Assembly (NCBI GenBank): GCA_012514965.1
Contig: JAAYZH010000354.1
Coordinates: 1 to 7,959, forward strand
DNA length: 7,959 nucleotides
Direction of reading: 5' to 3'
Source of the DNA: Clostridiaceae bacterium
GTDB lineage: Bacteria; Bacillota; Clostridia; Saccharofermentanales; Fastidiosipilaceae
Shown here: positions 1 through 5,263 of the stretch, piece after piece
Layout: each line of letters starts with the position of its first letter
Position numbering within the stretch: position 1 is the stretch's first letter
Notes under the pieces: generated by a model
What the model saw: only the letters and a program-made list of their open reading frames with translations
Databases searched by the model: none
What the model was told of the DNA's origin: nothing
Made by a program: the position numbers and the translations under genes

Positions 1-121
1 CCACTGAAAAAGTCCAGTTAAACATGACAACTTTGAGGGTGGAAGTGGCAACTTTCGCTGGTATTCGTGCGGTGGAGACGTACAGCGGCAAATGTTGCCA
101 CTCGAGCGACTTTTTCAGTGG
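1..121. repeat. Inverted-repeat-bounded segment, possible insertion-sequence end
   Basis: A 14-bp sequence at 1-14 (CCACTGAAAAAGTC) recurs as its exact reverse complement at 108-121. A second, nested inverted pair, AGTGGCAAC at 44-52 and GTTGCCACT at 94-102, lies inside it. Two direct copies of TGRCAACTTT (25-34 and 46-55) sit 21 bp apart. Clustered inverted and direct repeats beside a non-coding stretch are typical of insertion-sequence termini, and multiple short subterminal repeats are known in the IS21 family. No transposase is visible, so assigning this as an IS end is inference; the repeats themselves are directly seen. The window starts exactly at one arm, so the element may extend further left. 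Confidence 0.5.
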
Positions 122-405
122 CTTCGCACCGGGCACACACTTTCGCAAATTTTGTCCAGATCTGGGGGGTAGGTGGTCAAATTTTTCGTTTATCGGAGCA
201 CCGACCCCAGACAAACGTCATTTTTGGCCAGAATCGCTGCCATGTGGACCAAATTGACGTTTATCGGAGCTGCGGGACCAGATAATAGATATCGGGCCCA
301 GAACGACGGGATCAGGTGATAAACACCCCTAGCATGACGGGACAACCGCGCGAAAAAAGCAGTTGTCTCAAATCGGAGGCAGCCGCGTAGGCGCTTAGCC
401 TAAGA
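122..405. other. Non-coding stretch with degenerate repeats
   Basis: I see no convincing gene here. Short open frames exist, but they have no ribosome binding site and no recognisable protein. CGTTTATCGGAGC occurs twice as a direct repeat (187-199 and 258-270, 71 bp apart). The core CCAGA occurs five times on the plus strand (156-160, 207-211, 228-232, 278-282, 298-302), often preceded by G and C residues. GACGGGA occurs at 305-311 and 336-342. The region could be the remnant or subterminal part of a mobile element lying to the left. It also contains the 3' flank of the pectin methylesterase gene. A 5-bp stem (388-392 with 398-402) is present there, but it lacks a T-run in the direction of that gene. 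Confidence 0.45.
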
Positions 406-1413
406 CTAGAAATTCAAGTCGAAGGTCTTGGAGAATTCAGCACGTGTTATGGTCCGAGCTACATCCTCATGAAGGAGGCGGCTCCAGGCGACTCGCTTAT
501 CTGTGTCTGAGCCGGGACCGGTGGAAGCCCACTCGCCGTACCAGACCGTGCTCTGAGCGTTTTCCTTGTGCCAATCATGCCAGCCTTCAGGCTTGATGTG
601 CGCCCCGATGTAGCAGCGCAGTAAAAGTGTCCGGGCGAAGTCCCGCCAGGGACGACCCAGATAGACAGAGGCTTGCGGACAATTCGACGTCAGGCGGCAA
701 TCCGCAAAGACGAGGCCAAAGGGCTGCCCTTCCGGTGTCGAAGCCGCGGTTAGATAGCCCGCTGGCACTCCATCAGGGCGATCAGCGAAGTCATCCGGGC
801 AACGTGAAAAAATCTCACAGCGCTCGAACCAGGCGGCTCCGCCGCCGAAGATGAAATCGACTCCGCCTTCGATATAACAATCTGTGAAGACAGAGGCGCA
901 GACTTCGCGTCGGCGCCACAGCTCGGTGCCGAGGAAGCCTTTGGGCTGAAGAGCGCCGGGTGGCAGAGGTGCTAAGAAGAGCGTGTCCTGATCGCCCAGG
1001 AGTCGGCAGCGCTCGACGAAGGCCTGCCCGGCATTCAGGGACAGAGCAATTGCCTGGCCGGCCGAGTGTCCGGGCCCGGCGCTATTCTGTATCGTGAGAT
1101 TCTCGAGATGGAGGGATTCGGATTCACAGTGGAAGGTGGGCGTACGGAAGGTGCCGAGCTTCTCGCCATCGGCGTCTTGGGCAAAGGCCCCCAGATCGTA
1201 TTCGATGAGGGTGTCTGCCGGATCCTCGCCCATGCCCTGCAGGTGCAGGCGCGGAACCTGAGTAAAGATCCGCTCGTGATAATGCCCCGGAGCCAGCTGC
1301 AGCGTCAATGGCTCGCTGCCGTCAATGACTTCCGGCGGCAATTCTGCCAGGGCAGCTTGCAGACTGCCGTAGGCAGTGGGCGCAGCTTGTTGTGAGTCGA
1401 CCAGACGAAGCAT
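406..1413 (-). CDS. Pectin methylesterase (carbohydrate esterase family 8), cytoplasmic
   Basis: This 335-residue protein should hydrolyse methyl esters of galacturonate in pectin or its oligomers, releasing methanol and making the chain open to lyases and polygalacturonases. The CE8 signatures are present in order: GQAIA (Q120), GDQDTLF (Q142, D143), GGVDFIFG (D186) and YLGRPW (R254, W256). These match the known catalytic and substrate-binding Gln, Gln, Asp, Asp, Arg and Trp of plant and bacterial enzymes. The two catalytic aspartates are 43 residues apart, against about 21 in plant enzymes, because of an insertion at about 147-170. The N-terminus begins directly with the mature fold and has no signal peptide, so the protein is probably intracellular and acts on imported oligosaccharides. 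The ATG at 1413 is supported by GGAGGT six bases upstream. It is transcribed away from the esterase gene at 1500. Family assignment is secure; exact substrate length is unknown. Confidence 0.95.
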   Translation of the reverse strand: MLRLVDSQQAAPTAYGSLQAALAELPPEVIDGSEPLTLQLAPGHYHERIFTQVPRLHLQGMGEDPADTLIEYDLGAFAQDADGEKLGTFRTPTFHCESESLHLENLTIQNSAGPGHSAGQAIALSLNAGQAFVERCRLLGDQDTLFLAPLPPGALQPKGFLGTELWRRREVCASVFTDCYIEGGVDFIFGGGAAWFERCEIFSRCPDDFADRPDGVPAGYLTAASTPEGQPFGLVFADCRLTSNCPQASVYLGRPWRDFARTLLLRCYIGAHIKPEGWHDWHKENAQSTVWYGEWASTGPGSDTDKRVAWSRLLHEDVARTITRAEFSKTFDLNF

Positions 1414-1437
1414 CGTGAGACCTCCGGAAGGAATTGC

Positions 1438-1466
1438 TTGAGCAGACTTGCGTGTATCAGTACACT
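1438..1466 (+). promoter_or_regulatory. Candidate promoter for the alpha/beta-hydrolase gene
   Basis: TTGAGC (1438-1443), a 17-bp spacer and TACACT (1461-1466) form a plausible sigma-A-type promoter with four of six matches in each box. It is about 34 bp upstream of the ATG at 1500. The -10 box overlaps the right arm of the dyad at 1452-1465. Confidence 0.4.
1452..1465. promoter_or_regulatory. Dyad between divergent genes, candidate shared operator
   Basis: GTGTA-TCAG-TACAC is a perfect 5-bp inverted repeat with a 4-bp centre. It overlaps the plus-strand -10 candidate and the expected start of the minus-strand transcript. It does not resemble the TGNAAAYRTTTNYA sites elsewhere in the window, so a different regulator, perhaps GntR-like, would be needed. 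Short dyads also arise by chance; the main support is its position. Confidence 0.3.
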
Positions 1467-1467
1467 T

Positions 1468-1476
1468 ATTCTAGCA
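1468..1476 (-). promoter_or_regulatory. Candidate extended -10 promoter for the pectin methylesterase gene
   Basis: Read on the minus strand, this is TGC followed by TAGAAT, an extended -10 element with five of six matches to TATAAT. It lies about 55 bp upstream of the ATG at 1413. No good -35 box is seen, which is tolerated for extended -10 promoters. The predicted transcription start falls in or next to the dyad at 1452-1465. Confidence 0.4.
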
Positions 1477-1499
1477 AACGAAATGGGGGATATCCTAGT

Positions 1500-2348
1500 A
1501 TGATCAGGCCAAATCTAGAGGGACGGAGCTTGTTGGTCGACGGACTTGCAGGCAAATCAGCTTTTACAGTGGATTTCTATGCGGCAACGGGGGGCGGGGG
1601 CGGCAGCAAGCCTCTGCTGCTGGTGGTTCCGGGCGGAGGATACAGCCATGTCGCTGAGCGTGAAGGGTTGCCGGTGGCGGGTCACTTTGCTGCGCTGGGG
1701 CTGCACACAGCTGTTTTGACGTATTCAGTGGGAGAGGTACGTTTTCCGGCAGCGCTGGCAGAATTAGCTGCGACCATACAGTATTTCCAGACGAGGGGGC
1801 AAGCACTGGGTGTGGATCCGGAACGAGTTTATGTTTTGGGCTTCTCAGCGGGCGGGCACCTCGCCTTGTCTTATGCGGTGTACTGGTCGCGGGCAGGGTT
1901 TTGGCCAAAACTCCTCAAGCAGCCGGGGCTCAAGCCCATTCAAGGTCTGCTCCTGTGTTACCCGGTGGTTACAGCAGGCGAGTTTGCTCACCAAGGCTCA
2001 ATCCGAAATCTGGTGGGGGACGGGGAGGCAGGTTTCACGCGGGAAGATGTCTCGCTTGAGAAGCAGATCGCGCGGTGCCCGGACTTTCCGCCGCTGTTTC
2101 TGTGGCACACCTGGGATGACCGCTCGGTGCCGGTGGAAAATTCTCTGCTGCTATTACAGGAGTTGAGGCGGAAGTTCCCGGAGAATGCAGTCGAAGCCCA
2201 CTTGTTCGAGAGCGGACCGCATGGACTGGGTCTGGCCACTACGGAATCTGATCCCGGTGACGGCTCGAGGATTTCTTCGCGAGTGGCGCTGTGGACGACA
2301 GCGGCGGATGCCTGGCTGCGAGAGCGTATCACCGCTAAGTACGTTTGA
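1500..2348 (+). CDS. Alpha/beta-hydrolase esterase, probable acetyl esterase for pectic oligosaccharides
   Basis: This 282-residue protein belongs to the alpha/beta-hydrolase esterase/lipase group that includes acetyl-xylan-type esterases. The oxyanion-loop motif PGGGYS follows the first strand. The nucleophile elbow is GFSAGGH with S116, the acid is D207 in TWDDRSVP, and the base is H241 in GPHGL. Together these form a complete Ser-Asp-His triad. No signal peptide is seen, so it is likely cytoplasmic. Given its neighbours, I infer that it removes acetyl groups from imported pectic oligosaccharides; the sequence alone does not fix the acyl group. I chose the ATG at 1500, which has GGGGGA nine bases upstream. 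A longer frame from TTG at 1434 would run through the candidate -10 box and adds residues not expected in this family. No strong terminator follows, so some read-through towards the GH105 gene is possible. Confidence 0.88.
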   Translation: MIRPNLEGRSLLVDGLAGKSAFTVDFYAATGGGGGSKPLLLVVPGGGYSHVAEREGLPVAGHFAALGLHTAVLTYSVGEVRFPAALAELAATIQYFQTRGQALGVDPERVYVLGFSAGGHLALSYAVYWSRAGFWPKLLKQPGLKPIQGLLLCYPVVTAGEFAHQGSIRNLVGDGEAGFTREDVSLEKQIARCPDFPPLFLWHTWDDRSVPVENSLLLLQELRRKFPENAVEAHLFESGPHGLGLATTESDPGDGSRISSRVALWTTAADAWLRERITAKYV

Positions 2349-2359
2349 TTTTGTAGAAA

Positions 2360-2373
2360 TGCAAATGTTTTCA
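2360..2373. promoter_or_regulatory. LacI/CcpA-type operator, copy 1
   Basis: TGCAAATGTTTTCA is a near-palindrome that begins 12 bp after the stop codon of the esterase gene. It is the exact reverse complement of the site at 7366-7379 and matches the sites at 2523-2536 and 7560-7573 at most positions. It lies about 100 bp upstream of the promoter at 2458-2486. That placement would suit a distal or looping site, or a roadblock to read-through from the esterase gene. Confidence 0.6.
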
Positions 2374-2457
2374 TCAACAATTTTGCCAGAAAATTCAGAT
2401 TCGCTTAGGGTAGATTGGAGAATAGCGCTGAGCAGGCGGGATGACCACCGGCTTTTG

Positions 2458-2486
2458 TTGACAAAACAGCTAATAAATGCAATTCT
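2458..2486 (+). promoter_or_regulatory. Promoter of the GH105-GH28-PL9 operon
   Basis: A perfect -35 box TTGACA (2458-2463) is followed, after 17 bp, by AATTCT (2481-2486). The -10 match is weak on its own, but TGC directly in front (2478-2480) makes it an extended -10 element. Transcription should start near 2493. That places the operator at 2523-2536 about 30 bp into the transcript, upstream of the GH105 start codon. Confidence 0.55.
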
Positions 2487-2522
2487 AAAGTTAATCAGCG
2501 CAGGTGCGCAAACATGAAATAC

Positions 2523-2536
2523 TGCAAACGTTTGTA
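2523..2536. promoter_or_regulatory. LacI/CcpA-type operator, copy 2, in the leader of the GH105 gene
   Basis: TGCAAACGTTTGTA has the central CG typical of LacI-family operators and is palindromic except for one outer position. It fits the cre consensus TGNAANCGNTTNCA with one mismatch, so CcpA itself cannot be excluded. It lies between the predicted transcription start and the ribosome binding site GAGG (2541-2544). A half-site-like GCGCAAACATG lies just upstream at 2506-2516. Confidence 0.7.
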
Positions 2537-2551
2537 GAAAGAGGCACACTT

Positions 2552-3658
2552 ATGAATTATCAAGCCTACATTGAACAGTCTTTACAGAGTTTTGTTCCGG
2601 CGAAGTCCAAGTGGAACTACGAAGATGGCTGTGCTCTGCAAGGAGCGGCGTACCTATACGAGGTCACGGGTGATAGCCGGTACAAAGATTTTATCCTGTC
2701 TTACTTGCGTGATTTTGTTTCTCCCGAAGGCGAGATCCGCGGCTTCAGAATCGATGAGTACAATATCGACTCCATCCATCCCGGCCGTCTGCTGTTACTG
2801 GCTGTGGACTGGGAGCCCTCGGATCCACGCTTTGCGAAAGCTCTCGAGCAGGTGCGAGCGCAGCTGGATACGCACCCGCGAACAGAAGAAGGCAATTTTT
2901 GGCACAAGAAGATCTATCCCTGGCAGGTATGGCTGGATGGCCTCTACATGGCGCAGCCCTTCTACGCCCGTTACGACACCATCTATGGCGGCATGAGCCA
3001 CTATCAGGATATCGTGAGCCAGTTTCAGAATGTCCGCAAACGCCTCTTTGTGGAAGAGAAGCAGCTCTATATCCACGCCTATGATGAGCAGCGCGCCCAG
3101 CCTTGGGCAGACCCGGTGACCGGTCACTCGCCGAATTTCTGGCTGAGAGCCATCGGCTGGTTCCTTGTAGCCATTGTCGACACCTACGCAGAAATCTCTG
3201 AGACGATTTTTGAGGCGAAAGAAGCCTTTGTCCCCTTAATGGATGAGGCGGTTCGCGGACTCATGCCCTATATGCATCCCGATAAGTTTATGTTTTACGA
3301 TTTGGTGGACTTGCCTGAGCTTGAGGGTAATTACCTGGAGACTTCAGGTTCGGCGATGGTAGCCTTTGCCCTCCTCAAAGCCTCCAGACTCGGAATGATA
3401 GACAAAGAAGTGTGTGACCCTATCGGCCGTAAGATCCTGCAGGCCGTTCACGACCAGCGCTTGATCCAGGAAGATGGCAGCTGGAAGCTGACCGGTATGG
3501 TCGAAGTTTCCGGACTTGGGCCAGGTGACAAGCGCGACGGCAGCGTCGAATATTATCTTTCGGAACCCGTCGTTGCCGATGATCACAAGGGAATGGGTGC
3601 GTTTATGATGGCGTGGTCTGAGCTGCTGCGACTCGGCGGTGACGAGGTAAAGAGATGA
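2552..3658 (+). CDS. Unsaturated uronyl hydrolase, glycoside hydrolase family 105
   Basis: This 368-residue protein resembles the Bacillus YteR/YesR enzymes. These remove the 4,5-unsaturated galacturonyl residue that pectate or rhamnogalacturonan lyases leave at the non-reducing end. Features of the alpha6/alpha6 barrel are visible: NIDSIHPGR (D73), YPWQVWLDGLYMAQPF (D129), LYIHAYD (H175), then a W-A-D-P...FWLRAIGW block (about 185-203) and a GSVEYY segment near the C-terminus. The spacings between D73, D129 and H175 fit Asp88, Asp143 (catalytic) and His189 of YteR, with at most one residue of difference. There is no signal peptide, which is usual for this cytoplasmic family, and the length is normal. 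The ATG at 2552 has GAGG seven bases upstream. An in-frame GTG at 2504 is rejected because the operator would then lie inside the gene. Its stop overlaps the next start (ATGA). Whether it prefers homogalacturonan or rhamnogalacturonan fragments cannot be told. Confidence 0.94.
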   Translation: MNYQAYIEQSLQSFVPAKSKWNYEDGCALQGAAYLYEVTGDSRYKDFILSYLRDFVSPEGEIRGFRIDEYNIDSIHPGRLLLLAVDWEPSDPRFAKALEQVRAQLDTHPRTEEGNFWHKKIYPWQVWLDGLYMAQPFYARYDTIYGGMSHYQDIVSQFQNVRKRLFVEEKQLYIHAYDEQRAQPWADPVTGHSPNFWLRAIGWFLVAIVDTYAEISETIFEAKEAFVPLMDEAVRGLMPYMHPDKFMFYDLVDLPELEGNYLETSGSAMVAFALLKASRLGMIDKEVCDPIGRKILQAVHDQRLIQEDGSWKLTGMVEVSGLGPGDKRDGSVEYYLSEPVVADDHKGMGAFMMAWSELLRLGGDEVKR

Positions 3659-5238
3659 AGGCTTCTATTCTCTTTGTCAGCCCGCGCAGTGTCTGCTTCG
3701 AAATTGACAGCGGACGGCCATTTCGTGATCAAATGGACTGGGAAGTACGGCTGGACGACCAGCTGGTTCGCGAAGATGCTGCCAATGTCCAGTCGCTTTA
3801 TAACCTCAGACCGAATACTGCGTACACGCTCCGTCTGGCCCAGCAAGAGGAGACGATCGCGCTGTCTTTCCGGACACCGCCGGAAGTCTGGACGCTCGAT
3901 GTCAGGGCTTTTGGGGCTGCGGGGGACGGCTTAGCCGATGACACACAGGCTCTGCAAGCCGCGATCTATGCCTGCCCGCCCGACGGACGGGTGCTGGTTC
4001 CTGCCGGCACTTATCTTTTTACAAGTCTGTATTTTAAGAGCCATGTGCGTTTTGAAATTCAGAAGGGTGCCACGCTGGTGGCGAAGCCGGGTCGTGCCGG
4101 TCGCGCAATTTTGCCCGGTTTTGTCCGTGACTTCAGTGGCGGTAAGCTGCATCTGGGCAGCTGGGAAGGCAATCCTCTGGATTGCTATGCCGGCCTTTTT
4201 ACCCTTCTGGATGTTGAGGATGTCCTGATCTATGGGGAGGGCGTTCTCGAAGGTTCAGGATCTGTGGATGGCTGGTGGCAGGAACCCAAGCGCAAAGAAG
4301 GTGCCTGGCGGCCGCGCGCAATTTTCATGCGGCGCTGCGCCAACATCACGATTCAGGGCATCACGGTGCGGAACTCACCTAGCTGGACCATTCACCCGCT
4401 CGAAAGCAAAAGTCTTGCCTTCTACAATGTCCAATTGAAAAATCCCTGGGATTCTCCCAATACTGATGGGATCGATCCGGAGTCTTGCGCAGATGTTCAG
4501 ATCATCGGCTGTCATTTCTCTTTAGGTGACGACTGTATCGCTTTGAAGTCAGGCAAGATCAGCATGGCTCGCGAACTGGGTATTCCTACAGAGCGCATTC
4601 GCATCCGCAACTGTTACATGGAGGATGGGCATGGCGCGGTCACCCTGGGCAGCGAAATGGCCTCGGGTATCCGTGATGTAGAAGTCTCCTTGTGTGTATT
4701 TGCTCGCACGGATCGCGGTTTGCGTATCAAGACTCGCCGCGGCAGAGGCAGTCTCGCAGTTATCGAGGACATCGTCTTTCGCGACATCGAAATGCAAGGC
4801 GTTCTGACACCCTTCGTAGTCAATATGTTTTATTTTTGCGATCCTGATGGGCACAGTCATTATGTCCAACAGAAGACACCAGCCGACGGGCCGGCCTCTG
4901 CCTTGCCCAGAATCGGTTCGCTGCATTTTGAGGGCATCAAGGCCAAGGATTGCGGTCTGTGTGGTCTTTTTGCGTACGGACTGCCGGAGCAGCCGATCGA
5001 AGCGATCACCCTTCGGGATGTTGAGCTGCATTTCGCGTCGCCGGAGGATCGTGCCGACGGCACGAAGCCGGCAATGCTCGATGATGACGACTGGCATCCG
5101 GGTGACTTGCTTTATGCCAAGAACGTGCGCGATCTGCTCTGTGACAATGTGCGTTTCTATTCTGCTGGAAGTGACCGCAGCGTGCTCGCCGCAATCGAGA
5201 CCTTGAGGATTTCCGAGAACAGCTGTCTGCCAGAATAA
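3655..5238 (+). CDS. Polygalacturonase, glycoside hydrolase family 28, probably exo-acting and cytoplasmic
   Basis: This 527-residue enzyme should hydrolyse alpha-1,4-galacturonosyl bonds by inversion. Residues 1 to about 80 look like a fibronectin-III-type beta domain. From about 81 (DVRAFGAAGDG) a right-handed beta-helix begins with the usual Pectate_lyase_3/GH28 opening. All four GH28 signatures are present: NTDG (269-272, D271), GDDC (291-294, D292 and D293), GHG (325-327) and RIK (357-359). An N-terminal FnIII-like domain is known in bacterial exo-polygalacturonases such as the Yersinia enterocolitica enzyme, so I infer exo action on oligogalacturonides. No signal peptide is present. The start overlaps the stop of the GH105 gene by four bases (ATGA), with GAGG seven bases upstream, so translation is probably coupled. 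The PL9 gene follows 25 bp after its stop. Activity on rhamnogalacturonan or xylogalacturonan cannot be excluded. Confidence 0.95.
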   Translation: MKASILFVSPRSVCFEIDSGRPFRDQMDWEVRLDDQLVREDAANVQSLYNLRPNTAYTLRLAQQEETIALSFRTPPEVWTLDVRAFGAAGDGLADDTQALQAAIYACPPDGRVLVPAGTYLFTSLYFKSHVRFEIQKGATLVAKPGRAGRAILPGFVRDFSGGKLHLGSWEGNPLDCYAGLFTLLDVEDVLIYGEGVLEGSGSVDGWWQEPKRKEGAWRPRAIFMRRCANITIQGITVRNSPSWTIHPLESKSLAFYNVQLKNPWDSPNTDGIDPESCADVQIIGCHFSLGDDCIALKSGKISMARELGIPTERIRIRNCYMEDGHGAVTLGSEMASGIRDVEVSLCVFARTDRGLRIKTRRGRGSLAVIEDIVFRDIEMQGVLTPFVVNMFYFCDPDGHSHYVQQKTPADGPASALPRIGSLHFEGIKAKDCGLCGLFAYGLPEQPIEAITLRDVELHFASPEDRADGTKPAMLDDDDWHPGDLLYAKNVRDLLCDNVRFYSAGSDRSVLAAIETLRISENSCLPE

Positions 5239-5263
5239 ATCCCACTGAAAGAAGGCATCCTAA

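Noticed and set aside
24..285. Two short plus-strand open frames of 72-77 residues in the repeat region
   Set aside because: They lack a ribosome binding site, have cysteine- and arginine-rich compositions unlike real proteins, and run across the inverted repeats.
150..345. Repeat cluster as a CRISPR array
   Set aside because: The repeats are short and degenerate, and their spacing is irregular, without the constant repeat-spacer pattern.
388..402. 5-bp stem after the methylesterase gene as a terminator
   Set aside because: The stem is short and no T-run follows it in the direction of transcription.
1434..1499. TTG start extending the esterase by 22 residues
   Set aside because: No ribosome binding site fits it as well as GGGGGA fits the ATG at 1500, and the extension covers the candidate promoter and dyad.
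2379..2395. AATTTT-GCCAG-AAAATT hairpin after the esterase gene as a terminator
   Set aside because: The stem has only A-T pairs and no T-run after it, so it would be too weak.
2504..2551. GTG start extending the GH105 protein by 16 residues
   Set aside because: It would place the operator at 2523-2536 inside the gene, and GAGG seven bases before the ATG at 2552 is the better site.
4549..5097. 182-residue minus-strand open frame inside the GH28 gene
   Set aside because: It lies wholly antisense to a gene with all GH28 motifs and shows no protein family features; it reflects the codon use of the real gene.
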